Positions 1 through 7,011 of a stretch of DNA of 7,080 nucleotides are shown piece by piece. The notes beneath the pieces are model-generated. The model was given only the letters and a program-made list of their open reading frames with translations. It ran no database searches and had not been told where the DNA came from. Made by a program: the position numbers and the translations under genes. Numbering within the stretch: the first letter of the stretch is position 1; each line of letters opens with the position of its first letter. Source of the stretch: CAZXNF01 sp050741255 (lineage in GTDB: Bacteria > Pseudomonadota > Gammaproteobacteria > Burkholderiales > SG8-41); contig JBOIEQ010000194.1 of assembly GCA_050741255.1 (NCBI GenBank), forward strand, positions 1-7,080, read 5' to 3'.

Positions 1-26
1 CAGGGACACCGCGCCAGCGGCGGTTT

Positions 27-103
27 GCCGGGGCGGCCTTCTCTTTGCATACTTTCTCTTGGCCGAACAAGAGAAAGTATGCAGCCGCCGGGCTGCCCCC
101 GGC
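27..103. repeat. Long imperfect palindrome with a perfect 15-bp inverted-repeat core
   Basis: The core is a perfect inverted repeat: GCATACTTTCTCTTG at 47–61 and its exact complement at 68–82, with the six-base loop GCCGAA (62–67). Further out, GCCGGGG (27–33) can pair with CCCCGGC (97–103), and GCGGC (33–37) with GCCGC (84–88), so a cruciform or hairpin of about 77 bases is possible. The core is AT-richer than its surroundings and has no clean T-run on either side, so it does not look like an ordinary intrinsic terminator. It lies beyond the 3' end of apaG. The overall pattern (GCATACTTTCT, short loop, AGAAAGTATGC) resembles dispersed intergenic palindromes that I associate with other proteobacteria, but I cannot assign a named family. 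No open reading frame worth calling lies in 1–169. Confidence 0.75.
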
Positions 104-169
104 GACTTTGCCTTGTTGCCAGGGTGCGGCGTGCAACTCGCACATTCCGTTCAAGGTCAATAACAGGCT

Positions 170-562
170 CTAGTGCAGGACGCGGGGCATCGACAGCGTG
201 AATTCCGGGATCGACGCCTCGAAGCTGGTGCCGTCCTCGGCCACCATCTGGTAGCTGCCGCGCATGGTGCCGACCGGGGTCGCGAGCGCGGTGCCGCTGG
301 TGTACTCGAAACTCTCCGACGGCTTGAGGAAGGGCTGCTCGCCGACCACGCCCAGGCCGCGCACTTCCTGCACCTGGTCGTTGGCGTCGGTGATGACCCA
401 GTGCCGGCTCACGAGCTGCGCCGGCACCGAGCCGGTGTTGCGGATCGTGATCGTGTAGGCGAACACGTAACGCCCGCTTTCGGGGTCGGACTGCTCCGCG
501 AGGTAGTTCGTCCGCGGGGACACGTCGATTTGATACGTCACGCCGGGTTTGTCGCTGGCCAT
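170..562 (-). CDS. apaG: ApaG (DUF525) family protein, 130 aa
   Basis: ApaG is a small cytoplasmic protein with an immunoglobulin/fibronectin-III-like beta fold. Its biochemical role is still uncertain; in enterobacteria it is linked to Co2+ sensitivity and to the apaH region. The full family pattern is visible: a beta-rich N-terminus (GRYVFAYTITIRN, residues 30–42), the signature GLGVVGEQP (69–77), YTSG (87–90), TPVGTMRGSY (95–104) and the C-terminal IPEFTLSMPRVLH (118–130). The length is normal for the family. The ATG at 562 was chosen because homology begins soon after it. An in-frame GTG at 577 has a GGAGG about 11 bases upstream, but it would lie upstream of the predicted transcription start. 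A longer reading frame running into rpe (to 745) is not credible. The gene diverges from rpe, an arrangement common in betaproteobacteria. There is no good Shine–Dalgarno before ATG 562. Confidence 0.95.
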   Translation of the reverse strand: MASDKPGVTYQIDVSPRTNYLAEQSDPESGRYVFAYTITIRNTGSVPAQLVSRHWVITDANDQVQEVRGLGVVGEQPFLKPSESFEYTSGTALATPVGTMRGSYQMVAEDGTSFEASIPEFTLSMPRVLH

Positions 563-568
563 GCGGGG

Positions 569-597
569 ATTTAACACCGATGTTCCGTCCTCCGCAA
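569..597 (-). promoter_or_regulatory. Candidate apaG promoter, near-leaderless
   Basis: On the minus strand, TTGCGG (597–592) and TTAAAT (574–569) are separated by exactly 17 bases, resembling −35 and −10 boxes of a sigma-70 promoter (3/6 and 4/6 matches to consensus). Seven bases past the −10 box is position 562, the A of the apaG ATG. A transcript starting there would be leaderless, which fits the absence of a Shine–Dalgarno. The match is modest and was judged by eye. Confidence 0.35.
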
Positions 598-601
598 TCG
601 C

Positions 602-621
602 GGCGGGCGCGCTCGCCCGCC
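602..621. repeat. Perfect 8-bp hairpin between the divergent apaG and rpe promoters
   Basis: GGCGGGCG (602–609) and its exact complement CGCCCGCC (614–621) flank the four-base loop CGCT. It lies between the candidate apaG −35 and the rpe −10 and overlaps the place where the rpe −35 should be. It could be an operator or simply a chance palindrome in GC-rich DNA. No T-run follows on either strand, so it is not a normal terminator. Confidence 0.45.
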
Positions 622-635
622 CTGCGCGCGACGGG

Positions 636-641
636 TAGAAT
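636..641 (+). promoter_or_regulatory. Candidate rpe −10 box (TAGAAT)
   Basis: TAGAAT matches the sigma-70 −10 consensus at five of six positions and ends nine bases before the rpe ATG at 651. A start about seven bases downstream (near 648) would leave an untranslated leader of only about three bases. No strong −35 is present: TCGCCC at 613–618 is a weak match at 17-base spacing. No Shine–Dalgarno precedes the ATG, in agreement with a leaderless or near-leaderless message. Confidence 0.45.
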
Positions 642-650
642 CGCGCGACC

Positions 651-1313
651 ATGACGCATCGCATCGCCCCCAGCATACTGTCCGCGGACTTCGCACGCCT
701 GGGTGAGGAAGTGAAGGCGGTGGTCGCGGCCGGTGCCGACGTCATTCATTTCGACGTGATGGACAACCATTACGTGCCGAATCTGACGATCGGCCCGCTG
801 GTCTGTGCCGCCATCCGCCCGCTGGTCAAGGTGCCGATCGACGTGCACCTGATGGTGAAGCCGGTCGACCGCATCGTGCCGGACTTCGCGAAGGCCGGTG
901 CGAACATCATCTCCTTCCATCCCGAGGCCAGCGAGCACGTGGACCGCACGCTCGGACTGATCCGCGAGTGCGGCTGCAAGGCGGGTCTCGTGTTCAACCC
1001 GGCGACGCCGCTGTCGTACCTCGACCACGTGCTCGACAAGGTCGACCTCGTGCTGATCATGTCGGTGAACCCCGGTTTCGGCGGGCAGCAGTTCATTCGC
1101 GGCGCGCTCGACAAACTGAAAGACGCACGTCGGCGCATCGATGCGTCCGGCCGCGACATCTGGCTGGAAGTGGATGGCGGCGTGAAGGCGGACAACATCG
1201 CGGAGATCGCGCGCGCCGGCGCGGACACCTTCGTGGCCGGGTCGGCGATCTTCGGCCAGCCGGATTACAAGGCCGTCATCGCGCAGATGCGCGCGGAACT
1301 CGCCAAGGCGTAG
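651..1313 (+). CDS. rpe: Ribulose-phosphate 3-epimerase, 220 aa
   Basis: This cytoplasmic (beta/alpha)8-barrel enzyme interconverts D-ribulose 5-phosphate and D-xylulose 5-phosphate in the pentose phosphate pathway, and in the Calvin cycle if the host is autotrophic. Family motifs appear in order: IAPSILSADFARLG (residues 5–18), HFDVMDNHYVPN (33–44), DVHLMV (64–69), MSVNPGFGGQQFI (137–149), LEVDGGV (172–178) and FVAGSAIFG (194–202). By comparison with characterised epimerases, the metal ligands are H33, D35, H66 and D175, with D35 and D175 as the acid/base pair. All four are present. The length matches the family (about 220–225 aa). It heads a rightward run rpe–gph–trpE and diverges from apaG. 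Its stop is followed within five bases by repeat element E1. Nothing is missing or unusual in the protein. Confidence 0.97.
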   Translation: MTHRIAPSILSADFARLGEEVKAVVAAGADVIHFDVMDNHYVPNLTIGPLVCAAIRPLVKVPIDVHLMVKPVDRIVPDFAKAGANIISFHPEASEHVDRTLGLIRECGCKAGLVFNPATPLSYLDHVLDKVDLVLIMSVNPGFGGQQFIRGALDKLKDARRRIDASGRDIWLEVDGGVKADNIAEIARAGADTFVAGSAIFGQPDYKAVIAQMRAELAKA

Positions 1314-1317
1314 TTCG

Positions 1318-1455
1318 CCGCAGAGACGCAGAGGACGCAGAGAAAACAAGATACCCGCTGAATAGCACAAGAATCCGAACACCTGACGCCTTGCATGATT
1401 GGCGTTTAATCGATTCTCTTCATTTTCCTCTGCGCTCTCTGCGTCTCTGCGTCTC
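1318..1455. repeat. Structured intergenic repeat element E1 (GCAGAG-type units)
   Basis: The left arm (1318–1346) begins CCGC and carries three AGAG-containing units separated by ACGC or GACGC, then a short A-run. The right arm (1423–1455) is largely its reverse complement, giving a stem of roughly 25 pairs with few mismatches. The 76-base interior (1347–1422) is about 46% G+C, clearly lower than the neighbouring genes. It contains two nested inverted repeats: AGAATC (1370–1375) with GATTCT (1412–1417), and ACGCC (1386–1390) with GGCGT (1401–1405). The element lies between rpe and gph on the same strand, so it would be transcribed with them. The right arm ends seven bases before the gph ATG. 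The pattern is familiar as a dispersed intergenic repeat in proteobacteria, but I cannot give a formal family name. Confidence 0.8.
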
Positions 1456-1461
1456 ATTTCG

Positions 1462-2175
1462 ATGTTGAAGTTTCCCCTGCCCATCCGCGCCGCGCTGCTC
1501 GATCTCGACGGCACGCTGCTCGACACCATCGCCGATCTGGCCGCGGCCACGAACGAGATGCGCGTCGCGCTTGACCTCGCGCCTTTGCCGGAAGTGCGGG
1601 TGCGGGCCTTCGTCGGCAAGGGACTCGCGAAGCTCGTCAAGCGCGCGCTCACCGACGATCTCGAGGGTGAGCCGGACGCTGCCCTGTTCGCGCGCGGGGA
1701 GGCGGTCTTTCATGCTTGTTACGCCGCCGTCAACGGCCGCCACACAACGGTCTACCCCGGCGTGCGGGAAGGGCTTGAGCAGCTGCGCGCGATGGGTCTC
1801 CCGCTCGCCTGCATCACCAACAAGTCCGCGCGCTACGCGCGGCCATTGCTCGTGCAGGTGGGGCTCGCGGATTTTTTCCCGTTGGTCGTGGGCGGCGACA
1901 CCCTGCCGCAGCGCAAGCCGGACCCGGCGCCGTTGCTGCACGCCTGCCGGCATTTCGGCGTCGAACCGGGGATGGCGTTGATGGTGGGCGATTCGCACAA
2001 CGACGTCGAGGCCGCCCACGCGGCGGGGTGCCCGATATTCTGCGTGAGCTACGGCTACAGCGAGGGTGTCGATGTGCGGACGCTGGGGGTTGATGCTATA
2101 GTCGATTCGCTCATCGAAGCGACCGCCCTGGTCACGATGGGGAAGATTGCAAACAAGGCCAAGTCATTGTCATGA
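1462..2175 (+). CDS. gph: Phosphoglycolate phosphatase (HAD superfamily), 237 aa
   Basis: This cytoplasmic hydrolase removes phosphate from 2-phosphoglycolate, which arises from Rubisco oxygenation or from repair of 3'-phosphoglycolate DNA ends. All haloacid-dehalogenase motifs are present: LLDLDGTLLDT (residues 12–22, nucleophile D14 and acid D16), the motif II threonine in CITNKS (T119), the motif III lysine in QRKPDP (K152), and MVGDSHNDVEAA (D177, D181). A helical cap domain lies between motifs I and II, as in subfamily IA. I place the start at 1462. The frame stays open back to 1399, but those 21 extra residues (rich in Ser, Ala and Leu) are only the translation of E1's right arm. No Shine–Dalgarno precedes ATG 1462, because the repeat occupies that position. 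The stop overlaps the trp leader ATG as ATGA (2172–2175). Position between rpe and trpE supports gph over other HAD phosphatases. Confidence 0.93.
   Translation: MLKFPLPIRAALLDLDGTLLDTIADLAAATNEMRVALDLAPLPEVRVRAFVGKGLAKLVKRALTDDLEGEPDAALFARGEAVFHACYAAVNGRHTTVYPGVREGLEQLRAMGLPLACITNKSARYARPLLVQVGLADFFPLVVGGDTLPQRKPDPAPLLHACRHFGVEPGMALMVGDSHNDVEAAHAAGCPIFCVSYGYSEGVDVRTLGVDAIVDSLIEATALVTMGKIANKAKSLS
2094..2102 (+). promoter_or_regulatory. Candidate trp promoter (extended −10) inside the end of gph
   Basis: TGCTATAGT carries an extended −10 TGn followed by TATAGT (five of six to consensus). A start near 2109 would give a leader of about 213 bases containing the whole trp leader peptide and attenuator. 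No good −35 is visible, as is usual for extended −10 promoters. The codons here (GTT GAT GCT ATA) are AT-ending, including ATA for isoleucine, which stand out from the GC-ending codons of the rest of gph. This is what selection for a promoter inside the gene would produce. Confidence 0.4.
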
Positions 2176-2261
2176 ACCGCAGGCATCACTTCGGCAACAC
2201 CGCACCGGAATCCGCCGCCCGCCGATGGCGGGGCTGGCCCGCGGTTCGCCGCGCGCATTAA
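2172..2261 (+). CDS. trpL: trp operon leader peptide, 29 aa, with two Trp codons
   Basis: This is a short frame from ATG 2172 to TAA 2259–2261. It begins MNRRHHFGN and ends with RRWRGWPAVRRAH. The two tryptophans (W19 and W22, TGG at 2226–2228 and 2235–2237) are the rarest feature for a peptide this short, and it lies directly before trpE. This fits an attenuation leader peptide: a ribosome that stalls at these codons when charged tRNA-Trp is scarce decides how the RNA downstream folds. Its ATG overlaps the gph stop as ATGA, so it could be translated by coupling to gph on long transcripts, or independently from the internal promoter. There is only a weak purine stretch (AAGG) upstream. The assignment rests on position, Trp content and the adjacent hairpins, not on sequence similarity. 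Confidence 0.75.
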   Translation: MNRRHHFGNTAPESAARRWRGWPAVRRAH

Positions 2262-2273
2262 CGCGTCGCCGCG
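2228..2273 (+). promoter_or_regulatory. Predicted trp pause hairpin and antiterminator
   Basis: A first stem, GCGGG (2228–2232) with CCCGC (2238–2242), overlaps the Trp codons. It would be blocked by a ribosome stalled there. The freed segment CGCGGT (2240–2245) can then pair with GCCGCG (2268–2273, one G·U pair), enclosing a small hairpin of GCGCG (2251–2255) with CGCGT (2262–2266). This would use up the left arm of the terminator. The pairings were found by eye. Real stabilities are uncalculated, and in such GC-rich RNA competing folds are likely. Confidence 0.45.
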
Positions 2274-2300
2274 CCACCTGCGCGGCGGGTTGTCCGTTCT
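2267..2300 (+). terminator. Predicted trp attenuator (terminator) hairpin
   Basis: CGCCGCGC (2267–2274) and GCGCGGCG (2280–2287) form a perfect 8-bp, all-GC stem with the loop CACCT. It is followed by GGTTGTCCGTTCT, a weak T-containing tract rather than a solid T-run. It lies between the leader peptide stop and trpE, the expected place for an attenuator. The poor T-tract lowers confidence that it terminates by itself. Rho or pausing may help. Confidence 0.55.
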
Positions 2301-2321
2301 GCCGTTCCCGATGAGCACCAC

Positions 2322-3812
<1,491 letters not shown>

Positions 3813-3836
3813 CGGAGGGTGCGAAAAGGCGTATTT

Positions 3837-3928
3837 GCCGCCAAGGCGCCAAGGACGCCAAGAAATACAAAATGAACTGTGGTCGTCGCGAGCGGTGCTT
3901 TCCTTGGCGTTCTTGGCGTCTTGGCGGC
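3837..3928. repeat. Structured intergenic repeat element E2 (GCCAAG-type units)
   Basis: The left arm (3837–3865) begins GCCGC and has three CAAG units joined by GCGC or GACGC. The right arm (3899–3928) is its near-exact reverse complement. Two of the three differences become G·U pairs in RNA read from the plus strand. The loop is about 33 bases (3866–3898). It has the same architecture as E1 at 1318–1455, but every AGAG unit is replaced by CAAG. It fills the gap between the ends of trpE and ccmH, which converge, so it may act as a two-way terminator. A short T-run (3936–3939) follows the right arm on the plus strand after several unpaired bases. The start of the gap (3813–3836) holds nothing recognisable. 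Confidence 0.8.
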
Positions 3929-3941
3929 GAACATGTTTTAA

Positions 3942-4367
3942 CTAGTCGAGCAGCCGCCGCGCGCGCTGCCGCTCTTCCTCGCTGAGCGGCGCGGGTGCCG
4001 GTGCGCGGCGCCGGCCGGCGATGGTGCGCCACGCCATCAACGCGCCCAGGGCGAGCAGCAGGAAGGGCCCGCACCACAGCAGGAAGGTGGTGGCGTTGAG
4101 CGGCGGCCGGTAGACGATGAAATCCCCGTAGCGGTCGGTCATGTAGGTCACGATCTCGCGGTCGCTTTTGCCGTCGGCGATCTGGCGGTCGATCTGCTTG
4201 CGCAGGTCCACAGCGAGCGGCGCGTGCGAATCCGCGATGGTCTGGTTCTGGCAGACGAGGCAGCGCAGTTCCTCCGCGAGGGCGCGGGCGCGCGCGGCCT
4301 CGTTCGGGTCCGCCGCGTGCGCGGACGCCATCAGCAGCGCCCCGAGCAGAACGGCCGCCGCCCTCAC
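3942..4367 (-). CDS. ccmH: Cytochrome c maturation thiol-oxidoreductase CcmH/CycL, short form, 141 aa
   Basis: CcmH works in the periplasm of System I cytochrome c biogenesis. It keeps the haem-binding cysteines of apocytochrome c reduced and presents it to CcmF for haem attachment. The protein has a signal peptide (residues 1–18, hydrophobic core AVLLGALLM, likely cut after SAHA), the active-site motif LRCLVCQNQ (C36 and C39) in a three-helix domain, and one transmembrane segment at about 95–113 before a basic cytoplasmic tail. I chose the GTG at 4367: it overlaps the ccmG stop as GTGA and has AAGGGG (4381–4376) eight bases upstream. It also gives a full signal peptide, while the internal ATG at residue 13 would truncate it. 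This is the short form without the C-terminal TPR domain of the enterobacterial protein. That role normally falls to a separate CcmI, which is not found downstream. Confidence 0.93.
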   Translation of the reverse strand: MRAAAVLLGALLMASAHAADPNEAARARALAEELRCLVCQNQTIADSHAPLAVDLRKQIDRQIADGKSDREIVTYMTDRYGDFIVYRPPLNATTFLLWCGPFLLLALGALMAWRTIAGRRRAPAPAPLSEEERQRARRLLD

Positions 4368-4915
4368 GACGCGGGCCCCTTGGGTGGCGTGGGCGTCAGC
4401 AGTGGCCGGATGCGTTCCTCCACGATGCGCGGCGTGACCGGCCCGATCTGCTTGAAGCGGATCACGCCCTCGGCGTCGATCAGGTAGGTCTCCGGCACGC
4501 CATAGACGCCGTAGTCGATGCCGACCCTGCCGTCGGCATCCACCGCGCTCTTCACGTACGGATTGCCGAAGCGCGCGAGCCAGGCGCGCGCCGCTTCCGG
4601 CTCGTCCTTGTAGTTGAGCCCGACGATGGGCACGAGGCCGCTCTTCGCGAGCTCCACCAGCACGGGATGCTCCTCGCGGCAGGCCACGCACCATGAGGCC
4701 CACACGTTGAGCAGCCAGACCTTGCCGCGCAGGTCGACCGGGGAGAAGACTTTTGCGCCCGCTGCGGCATCGAGCAGCGGCAGCGAAAACGCCGGCGCGG
4801 GCTTGCCGACCAGCGGCGAGGGCACTTCGCGCGGGTTGAGACCCAGCCCGCGCCACAAAAAGAAGGCCAGCAGTACCAGCGCCGCCAGCGGCACGGCATA
4901 GCGCAGACGCTTCAT
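4364..4915 (-). CDS. ccmG: Thiol:disulfide interchange protein CcmG/DsbE, 183 aa
   Basis: CcmG is a membrane-anchored periplasmic thioredoxin-fold reductant that takes electrons from CcdA or DsbD and passes them to CcmH or apocytochrome c. An uncleaved N-terminal anchor (residues about 6–22) is followed by the domain. The active site is NVWASWCVACREEHP (70–84, C76 and C79), and the cis-proline loop is YGVYGVPETYLID (135–147, P141 with the CcmG-typical E142). The length is standard for the family (about 175–185 aa). The ATG at 4915 overlaps the ccmF stop as ATGA (4915–4912), and the stop overlaps the ccmH GTG, so the three genes are probably translationally coupled. No independent Shine–Dalgarno is visible. 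Position between ccmF and ccmH separates it from general thioredoxins such as TlpA or ResA. Confidence 0.95.
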   Translation of the reverse strand: MKRLRYAVPLAALVLLAFFLWRGLGLNPREVPSPLVGKPAPAFSLPLLDAAAGAKVFSPVDLRGKVWLLNVWASWCVACREEHPVLVELAKSGLVPIVGLNYKDEPEAARAWLARFGNPYVKSAVDADGRVGIDYGVYGVPETYLIDAEGVIRFKQIGPVTPRIVEERIRPLLTPTPPKGPAS

Positions 4916-6876
4916 GCCGGAACGGGGCGTGCCGCGCGCGGCGCGATGCGGTAGCGCCGGTCGGTGATCGCGAGCAGTCCGCCGCCCGCCATCATCAGCA
5001 CCGCCAGCCAGATCCAGTTGATGAAGGGCTTCACCTGCACGCGCACGCTCCATGCCGCGCTGGCGTCGGTGCCGAGCGCGTCGCCGAGCGAGATGTAGAG
5101 GTCGCGCGTGAAGCCGCGGTCGATCGCGGCTTCCGTCATGGTTTGTTCGGACGCGGCGTAGCGCCGCTTCTCCGCCGTCATCGCGCGCACGCGGCCGTTC
5201 GGCTCGGTGACGGCGAAGTGCGCCACCAGCGCGGCGTAGTTCGGGCCGGCCTTCTCGCTGAAGCCTTCCAGCGTGAAGGTGTGGCCCGACAGCGTGGCGC
5301 TTTGCCCGGCCCTGAGTTCCACGTCGAGCTCGGTCGAATAGCTCTTCACCATCGTCACCGCGAGCACGAACACCGCGATGCCGAGATGCGCGAGCTGCAT
5401 GCCGCAGTAACTCGCACTGAGGCTCTTCAGTTTCCCGCCCAGCCCCGGCGCGGGTGCGCGGGCGAGGCGCAGCGCAACGCCGGCGACGACCGCCGCACCC
5501 GCCCACCAGCCGAGCAGCAGGCCGACGGCGGTGAGCAGGCTGCCGCCGCCCGCCGCGAGGAGCGTGGCGGCGGTCAGCACGGCCGCCGCCACCGCCGCGG
5601 TGATCGCCTGACGCGCGACCGGACGGCCCTCCGCGCGCTTCCACGCGACCACCGGGGCCAGCCCCATCAGCAGGATGGCGGGCGTCAGCAGCGGCACGAA
5701 CACTGTTTCAAAGTACGGCGGCCCGACCGAAATCTTGCCCATGTCGAGCGCGTCGAGTGCGAGCGGGTAGAGCGTGCCGATGATCACCGCCGCGAGGACG
5801 GTCATCAGCAGCACGTTATTGGCGAGCAGCAACGTCTCGCGCGACCACGCCGAAAACCCGCCGCCCGGCGCAAGGCTGCCCGCGCGCCACGCGTAGAGCG
5901 CGAAGGCGCCGCCGCTGACGACCAGCAGCAGCGCGAGGATGAACACGCCGCGCGTGGGGTCGGTGGCGAAGGCGTGCACGGAGGTCAGCACGCCGGAACG
6001 CACGAGGAAGGTGCCCAGCAGCGACAGCGTGAAGGTCACGATCGCGAGCACCACGGTCCACGACTTGAACACGCGGCGCTTCTCGGTGACGGCGAGCGAA
6101 TGAATCAACGCGGTGCCGGCGAGCCACGGCATGAGCGAAGCGTTTTCCACCGGGTCCCAGAACCACCAGCCGCCCCAACCGAGTTCGTAATAGGCCCAGA
6201 AGCTGCCGAGCGCGATGCCCGTGGAAAGGAAGGCCCACGCGGCCACCGTCCACGGCCGCGCGAAGCGGGCCCAGGCCGGATCCAGCCGGCCCGACAGCAG
6301 CGCCGCGACGGCGAAGGCGAACGCGACCGAGAAGCCGACGTAGCCCATATAGAGCAGCGGCGGATGGGCGACCATGCCCGGATCCTGCAGCAGCGGATTC
6401 AGGTCGCGCCCGTCCGGCGGCGGCAGCGTGCGGTCGAAGGGGTTGGACGTGAACAGCATGAACAGCAGGAAGCCGACGCTGATGATGCCCAGCACGCCGA
6501 TCACGCGTGCCGTCATCGTCGCCGGCAGCCGCCCCGAGAGCAGCGCGACCGCGCAGGTCCAGCCCGCGAGCATCAGCGTCCACAGCAGCAGCGAGCCTTC
6601 ATGCGAACCCCAGGTCGCGGCGATGCGGTAGGGCAGCGGCAGTTTCGAATTGGAGTTGGTGGCGACGTTGATGACCGAGAAGTCGTTGCCGACGAAGGAC
6701 GCCATCAGCGCCGCGAAGGCCAGCGCGACGCAGACGAATTGCGCGCAGGCGGCGGGCCGGGCGAAAGCGATCAGCCGCGCGTCGCCGCGCTGCGCGCCCC
6801 ATAGCGGGAGCGCGGCCTGCGCGAAGGCGATCATCAGCGCGAGGGCGAGCGCGAACTGGCCGATTTCGGGAATCAT
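4912..6876 (-). CDS. ccmF: Cytochrome c haem lyase subunit CcmF, 654 aa
   Basis: CcmF is a polytopic inner-membrane protein that takes haem from CcmE and, with CcmH (and CcmI), joins it to the CXXCH motif of apocytochrome c. Many hydrophobic segments run through the protein. WGSHEGS is at residues 89–95, and the WWD domain, with WGGWWFWDPVENASLMPWL, at about 234–252. The four haem-related histidines expected from E. coli work all have counterparts: H173 (HPPLLYMGY), H259 (ALIHSL), H301 (SVHAFATDP) and H497 (QLAHLG). A large soluble periplasmic loop (about 512–615) precedes the last helix. I place the start at ATG 6876 (MIPEIGQF), matching the usual CcmF N-terminus. An upstream ATG at 6918 would add 14 residues encoded by palindromic repeat DNA. 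No strong Shine–Dalgarno precedes it. ccmE usually lies just upstream in related genomes but is not identifiable here. Confidence 0.97.
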   Translation of the reverse strand: MIPEIGQFALALALMIAFAQAALPLWGAQRGDARLIAFARPAACAQFVCVALAFAALMASFVGNDFSVINVATNSNSKLPLPYRIAATWGSHEGSLLLWTLMLAGWTCAVALLSGRLPATMTARVIGVLGIISVGFLLFMLFTSNPFDRTLPPPDGRDLNPLLQDPGMVAHPPLLYMGYVGFSVAFAFAVAALLSGRLDPAWARFARPWTVAAWAFLSTGIALGSFWAYYELGWGGWWFWDPVENASLMPWLAGTALIHSLAVTEKRRVFKSWTVVLAIVTFTLSLLGTFLVRSGVLTSVHAFATDPTRGVFILALLLVVSGGAFALYAWRAGSLAPGGGFSAWSRETLLLANNVLLMTVLAAVIIGTLYPLALDALDMGKISVGPPYFETVFVPLLTPAILLMGLAPVVAWKRAEGRPVARQAITAAVAAAVLTAATLLAAGGGSLLTAVGLLLGWWAGAAVVAGVALRLARAPAPGLGGKLKSLSASYCGMQLAHLGIAVFVLAVTMVKSYSTELDVELRAGQSATLSGHTFTLEGFSEKAGPNYAALVAHFAVTEPNGRVRAMTAEKRRYAASEQTMTEAAIDRGFTRDLYISLGDALGTDASAAWSVRVQVKPFINWIWLAVLMMAGGGLLAITDRRYRIAPRAARPVPA

Positions 6877-6910
6877 GAGGGGGCACCTAACAGTATGAAA
6901 CGCGTGATGC

Positions 6911-7009
6911 GCTGGCACGAGTTTGGCTCAGGGCGAGGCATCTGCTGCCGGCCGTATGGGGTATACGGCCAAGGCAGATAACGATGCCATGGGCCAAACT
7001 CGTGCCAGC
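6911..7009. repeat. 99-bp imperfect palindrome upstream of ccmF
   Basis: The outer arms are a perfect 17-bp inverted repeat, GCTGGCACGAGTTTGGC (6911–6927) and its complement (6993–7009). One G·T pair and two further pairs extend the match to 20. Inside, GGCATC (6937–6942) pairs with GATGCC (6983–6988), CTGCC (6945–6949) with GGCAG (6973–6977), and GGCCGTAT (6950–6957) with ATACGGCC (6963–6970) around the loop GGGGT. The result is one long hairpin with small internal bulges, extending close to the ccmF start. It could be a small non-autonomous mobile element, a REP-like element or a structured RNA. The ends do not fit integron attC core sites (GTTRRRY and its partner). Confidence 0.75.
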
Positions 7010-7011
7010 CC

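Noticed and set aside
562..745. Upstream extension of apaG by 61 residues into rpe
   Set aside because: Family homology starts after the ATG at 562. The extension is antisense to the conserved rpe start and crosses both promoters.
1318..1455. CRISPR array
   Set aside because: The units are about 8–9 bases with no spacers, and they are arranged as two inverted arms rather than as direct repeats of 25–40 bases.
1399..1461. A 21-residue N-terminal extension of gph
   Set aside because: It is the translation of the right arm of repeat E1. HAD homology begins just after ATG 1462.
5143..6804. A 553-codon open frame on the plus strand opposite ccmF
   Set aside because: It is dominated by Arg, Gln, Glu and His with no recognisable motif, and ccmF on the other strand carries all family motifs.
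6911..7009. Integron attC site
   Set aside because: The arms end in GTTTGGC/GCCAAAC, which breaks the GTTRRRY core rule, and no integrase or gene cassette is seen.
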